Shown: piece by piece, positions 1 through 13,500 of the stretch
Layout of the letters: each line of letters opens with the position of its first letter
Numbering within the stretch: position 1 is the first letter of the stretch
NCBI GenBank assembly: GCA_036897625.1
Contig: JAYMTA010000037.1
Location: forward strand, 1 to 62,092
Length of the DNA stretch: 62,092 nucleotides
Direction of reading: 5' to 3'
Origin: Pelargonium cotyledonis
Lineage: Eukaryota; Streptophyta; Magnoliopsida; Geraniales; Geraniaceae
The notes under the pieces: generated by a model
Databases searched by the model: none
What the model was told of the DNA's origin: nothing
The model's input: only the letters and a program-made list of their open reading frames with translations
Position numbers and translations under genes: made by a program

Positions 1-510
1 AGGGTGAGAGGAGAGAGATGGTGAAATCATAAAAAATGAAAAGTTTAAAGGGCAAAATGGTAAAAACATATTTTAAATTATTTTTTGTGTTTAAAACTAA
101 TCCCGTCAGTTAGTTTTGACGGATTCCGTTAGTGATTTAACGGAATGTACCTCGCGGGAACGAGAAATGCGATACTACGACCTCGCAGAAACAAAACAAA
201 GTACAAGTACCCCGATAGAATCAATGAGATAGTACATGGACCCCTGGGGTCATTTTTCCAATTCTATAATATAAGAACATTATTTGATAGATTAAGATTT
301 TCCAAACAAGACAAAATTCTCAAAAAGTATTTTAGAATTAGGCCTCAAAATGGAAAACATAAGTTCCTTCCAAGGAACCATTCACTCCAGAATTAAGCTC
401 AAGTAAGGAATCTTGATGCAGAAAGATTTTGTATGTGGAGATTGATTTAGAGAAGCAATATGGGTTTGATAAATTGACGTATTTATAATAAAGTCAAGTG
501 GTCCTCTAAA

Positions 511-770
511 GTGACAGAACTCTCTCTACCAAATTTAGTGACATTCTGTTCTCCATTAAGGACATGTTATCAAAGCTTTCTGCCCGTTTTCAAGTAGAAA
601 AGAACGTAAAAAGTGACAAAACCCACTTTACCAAATTTACTTATCTATTGTGAAGGACAACCGACATTTTGTCCCTAATCAGGGAGATGCCATCAAAGCT
701 CTCGGCCCGTTTCCGAGTAGAATGGAACGTAAGAAGCGGCAAAACTCTCTCGACCAAATTCACTAATTTT
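511..770. repeat. Diverged tandem repeat, about 2.3 units
   Basis: Units begin near 511, 613 and 736. Each starts with a form of gtgacaaaactctctctacc and continues through catcaaagctctc, ggcccgttt and cgagtagaaaagaacgtaa. The second unit is about 20 bases longer than the first, and the third is cut off after about 30 bases. The sequence is not coding, and I do not recognise the parent element. Confidence 0.6.
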
Positions 771-1414
771 CTTAGTTTCAAATTGGGAATCACATGCTAG
801 TGTTTGGTGATAAAGTTTGAGGTTCATGTAAAATGGTAACTTATTTGCATAGACATCTGAAGAGTTGAATCCTATGAACATGTCTACAAAGGGTGGTAGG
901 GGACCAAGACCAATGGACATGTCAAAACCATACAATAATAGGTGAGCTGTGGATGGTACTTACCATTTAGGTCGGTCGTTTCATGAATGTTTCGGCAAAT
1001 TTTAGATTGTAGCAAATATCAACATTGTTCTCATGAAGTGTTAAAAAACTTCACTTTGTTGTCTGCAAAAACAAGGAATCTATTGCAAAATGGGTGCATG
1101 AAATGTAAGCTCTATAAGCTAAGATCCATCCAAGAACTAACCTTATTTTATGGCTCTTGGCTTGATTGAAATCATATATAAATGAAGGATTAAATCAAAT
1201 TAACTTCATCCCATCTAACATTATAGGTTTTAGAGTCAGCCATACCAAAAGCTAACTACTTAAGTTGTTGGGTTGGGTTCAGATTGGCTAGTAGCCACTC
1301 ATTCAAAATGTTTGAAGTTATAGATTTTCATTTAATACTAAGTATCTAAGTTTATCATTAACACTTGGAGTAAAAGGAAAAATATGTATTTACTTAAGAG
1401 CGCGTATGTTGTAG

Positions 1415-1496
1415 TACTTCATCTGTCTTATAAAACTATAGTGCGATTGACCCAAACGTTGTCAAAAGGCACTTCATCCGTCTTAAAAAACTATAG
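1415..1496. repeat. Two direct copies of a MITE-like terminal motif
   Basis: The motif acttcatctgtcttataaaa at 1415 is repeated as acttcatccgtcttaaaaaa at 1471, and each copy is followed by ctatag. This resembles the cctccgtcccataaaactatag ends of plant mariner/Stowaway-type MITEs, here in decayed form. No matching inverted partner was found nearby. Confidence 0.35.
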
Positions 1497-2522
1497 TCCT
1501 TTGCCGGCGGACCACAACATCCACTCCCATAGCTTCCTTCCGTGCTCACTCGGTCTCCATCCACAAGTTTGAACACTCAAAAGCACGAAGACACCATCAT
1601 TGTCCATCACCTTTGCCGGAGGACGCAAAGCCCGACTTCCTCCCTAGAAAAGAGTGATCACCGCCGACAAACGTGCATCACCAGCTCAGGTTGGTTGCGA
1701 TGGAAAAGCTTGTCTCAATGAGCTTGCACGGAGGTCGTTCACGATGAGCTTCCCTTTATCGTGGAGGGCATAATTGGTTTCTGCAGATTCGGGAACGTTT
1801 AGTCGTTTCTTCGTGTTTGGGTTGTTACAAGGTTCAAATAAGTTCTCAGACTCCTTGTAGACAAACGTAAAAGCTTCAAATACACTTCTAAGTCCACAGA
1901 AAGGTCATTTAGCACACCAAACATCGATCACCACCACCGAACGTTCTCGAAGTCTAAAACACTCTTTAGAACTTCGTGCATTCCGGCCGAAAACTCATTC
2001 TCACGCTTGAAGGGACGTCCCGAAAATGATAAGTAATTAATTATTTAGAAGATGTACATATGTTTTAAAACTAAATTTTGCACAAAATGTGAGACTCACG
2101 TGAAAACCAGTATGGTACAAAATTAGATATCATATAACCAAAAATTCTAAAAAGAGGAGAAAAAACAGAAGACAAGTGTAGAATCAGAGTAGCACCTAAC
2201 CTTCTTCTCCGTTGATTGCTGTCTGTCAATGCCATTGCCACATCAAAGGCCCACTCCAATTCCTTTATATACATCATTTCACCGTCCTTAGGCCTCTCGC
2301 TCGCTCACACTTTCGTCTCCTACAAATAAAAACCCAATTTTTTTCAGAGACTTGGGATTTGATAGAATCTCATCGATAGATTCTTCGAATGTGCGATCTG
2401 GGTTCCAATTCAAATTCCAAAATCTGTGATTGATTGTCTCTCCTTTCCGATTCAGTTTTTGTAGGAAACATTGAATCATCATCATCATTGTATAATATCA
2501 TATTTCTATAGGACAAAACGTT

Positions 2523-5500
2523 ATGAATGCATTGAAAGAGAAAGTGAGCGAGAGGCTATCGCGTCTCTTTGCTGATTCGCCCACCTCTCCTTCTTCCCCT
2601 TGCTCTCCCCCTTCTTCCTTCGATCACGCTCAGCAGAATCAGGTAATTGAAGCTGCTTTTGGTCGTTTCTCTCGATTTGTTGGGGTTATTTTGGATCTGG
2701 TTATTGTAGATTTTGCAATTCTGTTCCTGATGTTGCTCGTTAATTTGATATATTTATGGTTTGATTTCATTGATATTAAGATGTGATTACCACCTAATCA
2801 TTTAATAGATAGAAAGTGAAACGATATATATCATTCAAACCAAGTGGGTTTTTTAGCTGCTCTTTGTAATTGTAGCAAATTGTCAAAAGCTTGCATTTTG
2901 GCTCAACCAAATTTGTACTGGCTTCGAATTCCTAGGAATTTTTTAGCTGGAAAGAGCTGAATAATGATTCTTAGTCTTATCGAGTAGTAATAGGAGTATC
3001 CTTTTAATTGCATTTGGAGTAGTTCTTAACTGGTTTCCTTTTTTTTTACTTCCTCGGGATATAATTTTCTGAGAAACCAACCATTAGATAATCGTGTTGT
3101 TTTATTATATTTTTTGTTATTGTGTTTGAAGTTTTAAAGCAAAGGCTTCTGAATGTTTAGGCCAGGTCAAATTACAAGGGGGGGACAACCCTTACTTCAC
3201 TTCTCTCCTTTATTATCCCTTCAGCTAGTTCAGATGGATTTGGATCAAACAGGCATCAATTTGATCTCAAACCAATTAATCCACATCCAATTATTAGGAG
3301 TGACGACGGTCCTGAGTCCCAATATACATTTGATAATTTTGACTATTATACTCCATCATGCAAGAATAGTGAAACACCGGCTTTCGAACAAGATAAAGAC
3401 TGTAGTCCAGCATCCAATGGAAGGAGCCCCAGTGCTTGTTCTGAAGTATTTGAAGAAGCACCTGAGGGACAGAGTGAGCCAGAGACTCCAGAAAAACCGC
3501 AAAATACAGAAAAGCCTTTGTCTAAACTCACGGATGATTCTGCTTTCATCACCCCAGAGCTGTATGAGTTTTTGCATTCATCAATCCCTAATATTGTAAG
3601 AGGATGCCAATGGGTTTTGCTTTATAGGTAACTTTTGCTAAAGATTATGATGCCTGCATGTTAGATCAGTTTACTGTTCGTATGGATATTTATTCACTTT
3701 TGCATGTTTCAATTGAAGGGCAGTACGTTGAGACATGGTATATCACTCCGTACTCTCATCCGTAAGAGTGCTGACCTTCCAGGTCCTTGTTTGCTGGTAT
3801 GTTAATGTATGTATTTAATAATGTGTCTCCTAAATGCTGGCGGCAATTTGAGATTAAGTATCTTTACTCTAAAGTATGTTGGGTCTCTTTAGTTGTTCCT
3901 TAAAAATAAGAGGTGAATACTGATATACGACTTACAGATTGTGGGAGACAAGCAAGGGAATGTGTTTGGTGGGCTTTTAGAAGGCCCCTTGAATCCTACA
4001 GCAAAGAGAAAATATCAAGTAAGTTAATTCACTCTTATCCTTATAGGTACATATTCTTCTTTCTCCCTCTCTTCTTTGTCTTAAGTGAATATATTATCTT
4101 CTGCAGCTTCACATAGTTTATTAGTTTTTTTCTGTCACCAGTGTGATTTCATTGCTCATTGGTTGCTTACACTACATTTTCCCATTTCTTGTAATAGGGG
4201 ACAATCCAAACATTTGTTTTTACAACCATATATGGTGAGCCGAGGTTATTTAGACCAACAGGTAAACATTTCATCATTTATCTTATTAATGCACAGTCTG
4301 TCTAGGAAAATGTAGCAGACACATCAAAATCCATCCATCTTCTGCTAAATATAGTTGAGTGGTGGCATATCAGCTGTTCAGCACTGTTAATTTTTGGATG
4401 CTGATTGAAGTACCCTGTATACTAACAAAAGAATTCAGAATAACCTCTTCAAAAATGAACTGTTATGTTAGCAATTTCCTTGCATGAGCCTCGCTTTTTA
4501 GTTAATTTGGAAGAGTAATTTTAGTGGGCTGATTATAAACTTTGTCTTATAGTATAATGTGTTGCTTGGTTGGATGGAATGTGGCTGGAATGGAATTACA
4601 GTTCTTGGCCCCATTCCATTATTGTGTTTGTTAGAGCCCAATTGAGATTTATCATTCCAATGGAATTACGATTACCATTCATCGCAGAGGCTGGAATTAA
4701 CATTTCATCCGCCACCACTGGAATGGCATCCCATTCCAGACTAACAACTACGATAATTTCTGATTGTTTTCATTTTGAATAGAATACTACAATATTGTTA
4801 ATAGCTGTCTCTAAATGTCTGTGGTTGGTAAGAGTTTGCTCTGCTTCCAAAAATATAACATGAGATGTGATTGGAGTGACTTTTTTTTTATTGCCATGAA
4901 AGTAACTGTTGTTGACTGGATTCAAATGTAAGTGCAAACTCATGGATGGTCATGCCATCCTTCTAAAACATTTGCAACAGTCTTTAGCTTTTTGTCAGAT
5001 TCAGTCCATTGCTATGTTATACTCTTGTGTGGCCCGGGTTTTAGTATGGTTTAGTTTTTGTATCGGGTAGGTATGAAATGTATCTAATGATCTAGCAATC
5101 TAGAATTTCCTTATATGTCGACTGCAGATCCTCAGTTAAGGATTGACCCCCTTAGTAAAGCATAGAGGACAAAGCGAGCATCTAAGAAAGAAAATTAGAC
5201 TAGGTTTTCCTGTTTTTTGTAAAAAAAAAGGGTCACCTTCAGATATCTCCTACCATGCAGGCTTAGTAGAGCATGACAATACGCAAAATTTAATGTGATG
5301 AAAACAGGACTTCAGTGAGTGGTTTCTTAGGTTATAGACTGACTGTTTCTTCTAGATTATCTTGTTGTACTAACGAATAGTATTATTTTGTTGGATTGTT
5401 CCTTTTGCACACCAAAAGTCATCCTACATAGGTGTTTTGCATAGTCCAGGTAAATACCCATATGAATCAGTCAATCAGCACACTTTGACTCGTACCAGGA

Positions 5501-6614
5501 TTGTTTATAGAACAGGACAAGATGCGTAAAAAAAAAAAAAAAAATTACATATAGTATATCCATTTAAAAAATGATAAGGCCAAACCCGCCTGTGAAATCC
5601 ATTTGTATGTGTAGTTTTATTTTATATGTTTTATACTGAAGTCTTATAAATTAGTATTTAGTTAACAATTACATATAGTATAATTTGCTCAAACTTAAAA
5701 ATATTTTGAAGATGAAGCTGACTGGTAATTAAAATAAGGATTGCATATGAGGTCTAAATAATCATTGGACAAATTCTGTTACTAAATGTGATTCAAAAGT
5801 TCGTGTTGATAAGCTGATTTTTTGCTGACCTGTGTAGGTGCCAACAGATATTTCTACATGTGTTTAAATGACTTGCTCGCATTTGGTGGCGGTGAAAACT
5901 TTGCTCTATGTTTGGATGGGGATCTGTAAGCTGCTTTCTTCTAGGGTGTTTCTACTTGTTTATTCCTAAATGTAGAGCTAAACATGTAAAATTTATCCTG
6001 ATTTTAACTTCTCTTTCAAAAGGTTACATGGAACCAGTGGACCCTGTGATACATTTGGAAATTTATGCTTGGCTCATAAGCCAGAGTTCGAATTGAAGAA
6101 TGTTGAGGTAAACTAAGTTATATTGTCATCTTCAATTGCGTCTTGTGTGTAGCTTTACAATATCCATTGGTCGGTTCTTGTGCATAGTATGTTTTTTTAA
6201 GCATGATGATTGTTGCATTTCATACTCTGGTGTAATATAATTGGTTATATTCTCCTACAAAATTTGAAAGTTGGTTATCACTTATCTAAGTTGCCAGATC
6301 TATTCCTTGCTTGTTCACCGTGCATTTAGGTGGTTACTATTTTTATGTTACCATTAGAGAGATTCAGTGGAACTATATACTGAGTGATGCTTCCCATCAT
6401 TTCTTAAATGTTTTTGTCCAAAACGAAACTCTAGCTTCTATTCTTGCCGGCAGCATATATATTGTTTTATTTAGAGTTTTTTTAGCTGAAAATTCTAAAA
6501 TTAGATCGGTTTCTTTTGCTCATTTATATATAATGTTATATTTATCCAAGTACTTGTCCATGTATGCAGCTGTGGGGATTCACGCACTCATCACAGTACC
6601 AGTTCCTAACATGA
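2523..6614 (+). CDS. TLDc-domain protein (OXR1-like), 340 aa, 8 exons
   Basis: Proposed coding exons are 2523-2642, 3161-3627, 3724-3796, 3938-4018, 4198-4261, 5838-5925, 6023-6107 and 6570-6614. All junctions are GT-AG and the phases join, giving 1023 nt including the stop. The N-terminal 165 residues or so are Ser/Pro-rich and look disordered. The TLDc domain fills roughly residues 170-340. It starts with TPELYEFLHSSIPNIVRGC and includes TLRHGISLRTLIRKSADLPG, the GVFGGLLEGPL-like segment, FVFTTIYGEPRLFRPTGANR, FALCLDGDLLHGTSGPCDTF and the C-terminal WGFTHSSQY motif. TLDc proteins are linked to oxidative-stress resistance and, in other eukaryotes, to V-ATPase regulation; the exact role of this plant member is not known from sequence. 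The start is the only ATG in frame with exon 1. The last coding exon is only 45 nt. The gene converges on the PRP19 gene. Confidence 0.9.
4585..4739. mobile_element. Short hAT-like MITE in intron 5 of the TLDc gene
   Basis: The 155-bp segment begins ctggaatgg and ends ccattccag, a 9-bp perfect terminal inverted repeat. Several internal copies of ggaatgg/ccattcc let it fold back on itself. The ggaatggaattac and ggccccattccat pattern is typical of non-autonomous hAT-type elements in plant introns. A clear 8-bp target duplication was not seen. Confidence 0.55.
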
Positions 6615-6950
6615 CCCTCGACAAGACTGGTGCAAGGCTTGCTCATTTCGATTTCGTGATCACATTTGTTGAATGTTCTTCCCAGTTTCACTCCGTATTG
6701 TGACGATGTCAGAAAATCATATAATGTCAAATTTATTGTAGCGCGCATTTGGTCTCAAGTACTGTCTTGCTAAGTTATTTATGTATATGACACTCCTCCC
6801 AACTCCCAAGCCTTATATTTTTTTTCATTTTACCTTTACATCCAGCCACATTGGTTTATTTCATGACTGGGAAAATCCTCCTTGTATTCTACTATTCTCT
6901 AGTCATGTTATTGTCATTTCATGCTTAAACGGTGTCCTGAATGTTACTTA

Positions 6951-7018
6951 CTCCGTTCCAAAATAATTGCTCGCTTGTTAGATAATTTGTATAGAAAGAG
7001 GACAATTATTTTGGACGG
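6951..7018. mobile_element. Mini fold-back (Stowaway-like) element between TA dinucleotides
   Basis: ctccgttccaaaataattg at the left end is matched on the other strand by caattattttggacgg at the right end, so the inverted repeats cover about half of a 68-bp element. TA flanks both sides (6949-6950 and 7019-7020), as expected for Tc1/mariner-type MITEs. It lies between the convergent TLDc and PRP19 genes and could act as a transcribed hairpin. Confidence 0.65.
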
Positions 7019-7591
7019 TAGAGTTATATAGACGTTAGATTTTGGTTAGTATTTGAAAGCTTATATCAAGAGTTGAAGGACCAAATTGAGTCAGAAATAA
7101 GTTCATAGATCAAGTTCTATCAAATCACTGGGTACAAACATTAGTTAACAAGAAATACTACGAGGTGATATGATCAGGCCGAACAGAGCGGACACCTAGC
7201 CAAAATCTTGTTTGAACAAGTGATACGATCATGCCGAACAAACATCAGTAGATGTGTTGTCTTGTAAATATCAGAATCTGATTGGAAAATTTGAAGATGA
7301 CAAGATTTTGTTCAGAGTTCTCAGATTTCATCAAAATAAGCCCTAATGAGTGTAGTTCCATCTTTTAAACCTCAGTTGACAACAACAAATCAGCCAAAAT
7401 TAAACCATCTCTGTGGCTTTCCCTCCAGTATTTATTCATGAGAGAAACGAGCCACCTCAGCGTCACTAAAGATAGTTCAGATTCTACATTTCCCGATCAG
7501 TCAAATAGAATACAGGCACAAAACAAATCGTAGTGACATTACAGGAAATGCCAAGAGCCTCTCTTAACCAATATCACAAGTTGGGGGCTTT

Positions 7592-10500
7592 TCATGATTC
7601 TGATGGGCCATCATCCTCGGGTAGACCAAAGACGCGGAGATTCCGATCCATTGACCCCACAGCTAAGTATTTTGCATCTGAACCAAATTTTACACAAGTT
7701 GCTCTACCTGCCAACCAAAGCAAACATATAATTTTCTTTTATCAGGATTCAGCGGTGAAACTATTTTACAAGGCCATGGATAATAATAATAATAATAGAT
7801 GACACCAGGAATGAAAAATCATAGAAACCTACCTGTGCCGGACAGATCAGGGAAAGTTTTGATACAATTCCACTCTGATTTAACATTGGCAACTTGGTAG
7901 ATTCTGCAAAAGAAGAATGCTTGATGTAAGTTCTAGAAATTAACTAGGAAAGAATGGAAAGCCGCCACAATCATGTTAAGTGGTAACTTCATCAAAACAG
8001 AAACCATACGTTCAAAAATACATTAGAACTAAACTAGGAAAAATATATATATAAATAACAGTGTACACCAGAATCTACATTCAGTATTCACCCCTTTCTA
8101 ACTTTCTAGTTTCTACAAACTTTAGAAACTAGATCTTGCAGAAACACTCACCTTATATCCGAGCCTCCTATGGCGAGGTAACTTCCACTGTGGTCGAAGT
8201 CCACTGTAATGAACCAAAACAGATCGTTTATGTGATTATCATACATTGTAGTGTCACAAGTCGGCATAATGTAAATGAAAAAAAAGAGTTGCCTCCATTT
8301 TACTTATTTAAAAAGAACACAAGCCACAGCAGATAACTCAAGTGGACAAGGAGGAAGTATAATAATAGATCAACAAAATCAGAACCATAGCCAAGCAATA
8401 TATAACCAGGCATGGAAGAGTACAAACCAGAATTTGTTGGCGTGTCTGAATCATATGGTGAAAATGTACGAAAGTTCCTAAGTTTGCGTAGATCCCACAG
8501 CTTAACACCATCATGAGCCGCAGTCTGTCAAATTCATAACATAATATAAATTTGTATCAGAACGTGGGAGGCAAAATCTCAAACTACGATGCGCATTTTA
8601 TAGGGATACATACTGCAAGGAAGTAACCATTTTCGGAGAAAGATATGGCAGTTACGGGTCCAAGATGTCCATCAAATCTTGCAACATTTGCCTGTACAGC
8701 AGTAAGAGAAAACACAATCAAAATAGGAACAATCAAACCAAAATATAGCCCACAACAGAAATAAATTTATACCTGACTCTTTACATCCCAAATCTTAACA
8801 ATAGCCTCTGAAGTTCCTGTACCAAGGATGAGACCATCAGGATGAAAAGCTGCAGCTGTGTAACCCTCAGTTGCTGAAGTGTCAGCAACCTGTAGAAAAA
8901 AGACTTGTAAATTGACATGGCCACAAGTGGATGGTATGTATAACATGGATGCACGCATGCATGTGTAGAACAGAAATCCAAACTACCAGTTTCTGTCAAC
9001 ATACCCAGCATGTGTCTATATACCAACTAACACACATGTATGCTCATGTACAAGCATGGGCATAAATGTATCGGTATTTCACCATTGTACACATTAATGA
9101 GAAATGGAATAATGAATACTGATATGCAACACATGCATGATAAACAAAAATGCAACCTTAGGGTAGCCTGTTATTTCCTCTACATTATTGGAAGTTGATT
9201 TAAAATATCAAGATGCATAAACCCAAGACTGTTGTGCTTAGAGTTGAGTCATGAAGGGAATGAAATTCCAGCACTTCACTAATGCAATGCAATGCAATGG
9301 GAATACAGGCTTGCTGATTCTAAAAAGAAAATGAAGCTGACATGTTATCTGACATGTATCTCAAAGTATGTCATGACTGAATGTATGCTCGGAGGAATTT
9401 CGAACCTGTGTAAGACAGAGACCAGAAGTAATATCATAGAAGCACCATGTATTATCGAGAGAAGCAGTCACAAAGTAGTTATTTGTGGCATGGACAGTTA
9501 CAGCTTGCACCTGGAAGGAATAAAAATGCATATCATAAATACATCAACAGATTGAAAATAACAGCTGAATCAAAGGGACACCTGAGATTTCAGAGTCATG
9601 AAAAACACAAATTGATGTTCACAGCACTATAGCAATAGGAAGATTTTATAGGCATCTATCATGATGCATGTATGATGTGATATGACACCACAAGTTACGT
9701 TCTATCAAAAGAAGATTAAATAACAGCAAGGATAAAGAAATCAATGGCTTACATTCTAAAATGTGTGAATATAAAATATATCAACTCCAATTAAGTTACA
9801 CTAACCTGTCCACCTCTACTTTCTTAAATGTGGCTTAAATGCTATGATTTTCAAGTGAACCATCACAATCATTGTTCTACATTAACAGTTGGGATTTTCA
9901 TGATTTGCGGTTTTCAACAGAATGATTTACATCAGCTTTATTTACAAATACATATCCATGAATGCAAAGTAACCAGGAATAAAAATAGAACTTTTAAAAC
10001 TGAAATTGTCCAAGGAGTCAGAGAAACTGGTATCTGAGGAGACTAAAGAGAAGCAGCACCCTTTAAAAGTGCTCACCACATAGCAGGAGATACAAAATGC
10101 ACTTAAACTTCTATCTAAATGATACAACCCTAAATTTGTGAAGAAGGGAGAAAATTCTTTAACTTATTCATAAGAAGCTATGTAACTTGATTAGTAGGCC
10201 ATAAAAAACATGGGTAAAAAAACCACCTCTGCAGTATGATCCTTCAATATGTGCCTACAACTATAGCTCCCATCATCAGAGCCTTGCCACACGCGAACCG
10301 TCTGCCATTATGAAACTAATCAAATAAGATTGCATGCTAACCCAAAAAAAAAAAAATTGTAGCAGTTATAAATTAAACCTGAAACACAGAATCGTGATAC
10401 ACAGAGATAAATGAATTTCTTAAGCCTTAAACTATATAGGAGCATAGATTAATGTTGAAGCAGAGAGGACCATGCTTTATAACAGTTCAAAACTTAATCT

Positions 10501-13500
10501 TTTGTTCCTCAGAATCTACAAATCTGAGTTTACAAATAAATCCAAGCCAATTCAACTGGCAGGTTATTGCGTCATGGAACTTTAATATTCAATCTGATTT
10601 GCGAAAGATGCATAAATGACAAAAGAAGAAGAATATAGCTCAATTCAATATGCAAGGATTTATGTTGAGTCTTTGCAGATCTAATAAAACAGTGGGTACA
10701 TAAAATAAATAAATAAAATAACATTTCTAAAGCAACCAAGTGGTTTGAAATATGAAATTCTGATAGAACTGATATGACTGAAAATGCAGCAACTATTGAA
10801 GGACAATCTAAATTGAGCTATGAGAGATAGTACTGACACAATTAAGTTAAATCATTAAAAACTGACACAATCACATTACGAATATATGTTCCATCTGAAC
10901 ACAGGGACAGTAACAGTAATAACGCATAAAAGGAAACTTTCTGGACAAGGTTACTTTTTTATGGGTTCGAGTTTCCAACTATAGGTGTTTGATTATTAGA
11001 ATTTTTTTCAACTAGCCTGCAAATAGCATATTGTGTCCGATTTCACCATTATTTCGATATTCTTAAACTTTATATCCACTTTAGTCCTCAACTTCTTTTC
11101 TATTTCACAGGAGAAGGGGGCAATAGAAATGTCAGGAGGTCAAGATTAACCTCAAGAACCAAAAGTAAATTATGAACACAATCATGAGTCATGAATGTTC
11201 AATATAAGACTGACAAAGTTGACCGTGGCTTACCTTGTCGGCTGAGCCAGTAAGAAATAAATCACCTTGCTCCACAAATTTTACAGCGGTGACCTATCAA
11301 ACAAACAATGTACAATATCTTAGAAATGTTAAGGGACAGAATAGTACCTTTAGTATTTAGAATTAGATACAAAATAGAGGAATAACCTTCTTTGAATGAC
11401 CACTGAGTGTAGATATGATCTGCCCAGATGGCCGATCAAAGAGTATTGCATTTGTGTCAACCCCGCCAGTTGCAATGATGTCCTAACAATCAGGCAAAAC
11501 AAACAAAAAATGCTTAGGTCAGAGAAGATGAACTACATAGGCATTCATTATGATCACTATCTGGCCCACTGTACCAAGAGAAAAATAAGCCTATTAAATG
11601 CAAAACTGGCAGTCAAAATCAATTAACTGAATGACAAAAACAGTAAAATGTAAACAATTATTAGCTTCTTGGCTCTAAGTTTTGAAAGACGCAAGTCAAA
11701 TTATGAATAATTTATTTTTCAGATAAACACACAATATATCTTAACAAGCCATGAGTGATATGGTGTGTTTGAAACTGTGAGATCCAAGATAGCTACTTGC
11801 ACATGGCAATTTTACATTATCTTACAATCCATTTCTTGCACAAACAAGCAGGCAAATGCAGACAAAACAGTCATGTCCCCAAGTCTAAAATTTGATATAA
11901 CATGTCCAACACCTTGTCCTTGCTGAAGCAGAATACTTGTATCCATTCAAACAAATCCTAGACAACATTAACACAAAAGACATTCCTCTCTAGGATACCT
12001 TCCTTCAGATATCCTAGGTTAATGCATCATTAACAAAATATCAAGGTACAATGAAATCTTTGTATATCACATTCAAAAGTGTACCACAGAAAAATAAATC
12101 GAACAGCTGTTACTATGTTTTTCTTGTTTTAGAGAGATGTGAAGGTCAACTCCAATTCAGTTTCTATTGTATATTTTCAAGATTTTTAAGCAATATATCA
12201 CTTCTTTTCTCTCTTCACTATCAAAAAATAGCCTCCTAGAACCAATTTTATTTACATATATACCAGAGAATAACTAGAGCACCGTGAACACCCATCCAGC
12301 ACCGTGAACACCCATCCAGAACTTTCATAAACCAAGGTGATTACCAAAACAAAACTCGTGTTATATATTAAAGCATGGAAACAAGGTTACAACAATAGTC
12401 AACTTAAAGTGGTCAGATATATAGCTGTGTGAATTGCATAGGAAATTTATTACCTTAGAATGTTGGATATCAAGAGATGTGATGCCCTGTTTGCTAGTTT
12501 TGTGAAGAGGATGACTAGAAAGCTGGGTGTATCTCTCTAGAGCATCAACTGGAGCCAACGTTGCGGGAATCTGGAAAGAAACATAAGGCAATGCAGTAAT
12601 GATAATTAAAATGGTTAAAAATCAAAACACATAAAATTGCATATGAATTGTCAACCAAAAGAAAATCAGATAGGAATTTTATAAGCATTATAAACAAATC
12701 ACAAACTATATCTTGATGTTTCTGTAATTCATGTAATGAACACAGTTTGACTCATTTGATGTCATCAGAAGGAATACCTGCCGCCTTTTGCGCTGCTGTG
12801 AAAGAGCTGCATTACAATCAGTCAGCTCGGCAATGATATTAGCAGAAATTCCAGGGCGTATTCTCTTTCCACCAGGGCCCATATCCTCATCTTCAGCAAC
12901 TTAATTAAATATCAGAACAAAATTAGCTATTGGATATCTAAATGCAATTCATTAAAATGAAATCGAAAGAATGCAAAAAAGTACCCCTTTTCCCATTGCT
13001 AAGGACAGAAGGATCTGCAACAGTTGATGCAGACATTGGAATTTGCCTTTCAGCCTGCGCAAGGAATGTCCTTGCTTCATCCCTTTCTTTTCTAAGTCTT
13101 GCAATCACACGGCAAGCAGCATCATGCTGCCAAAATATAAAAGTATACCCAATTCATTTAATCAGGTTAGTTGATCAATAAATTACTTATCTATCATCCA
13201 AATTTTTATCTCAAGGTCAAATAAATGAAGTGTGAACACATGACCTGTAGGACAAGAAAATGAAGAAGCTTATAAATAACTGAATTGCCACCAAAACACA
13301 ACCCCTACATTTTATCTATGTTCATAAACAATGCACAAGATTTGAAAGAGGCGAGCTTATGCACAAGGAACCAGTACAGTGAGTAACCATATGTTAAATT
13401 TGTCTGCGTATTATATATTCATGGAAGAATGAAACAACACAATTGTCCTTCGGAGTATGGAAGGTATATATCAGAACTTCAAAAGTGGCCCCAGTTCATT

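Larger units (their letters stand above)
1..2522. other. Gene-poor upstream stretch
   Basis: No coding region is supported here. The short open frames, including an 83-codon one at 145-396, show no recognisable domain and no splice context. The stretch holds a tandem array at 511-770, degenerate MITE-like ends at 1415-1496, and near 95-145 a run containing ccgtcagtt and acggattccgttag of the kind common in plant intergenic repeats. The last 200 bases are pyrimidine-rich and probably form the promoter and leader of the TLDc gene. Confidence 0.5.

Noticed and set aside
3346-3577. Minus-strand frames opposite TLDc exon 2
   Set aside because: They are shadows of the Ser/Pro-rich coding exon.
6311-6703. 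130-codon plus-strand frame near the end of the TLDc gene
   Set aside because: It reads through the last intron in the wrong frame and overlaps the real final exon; no domain is visible.
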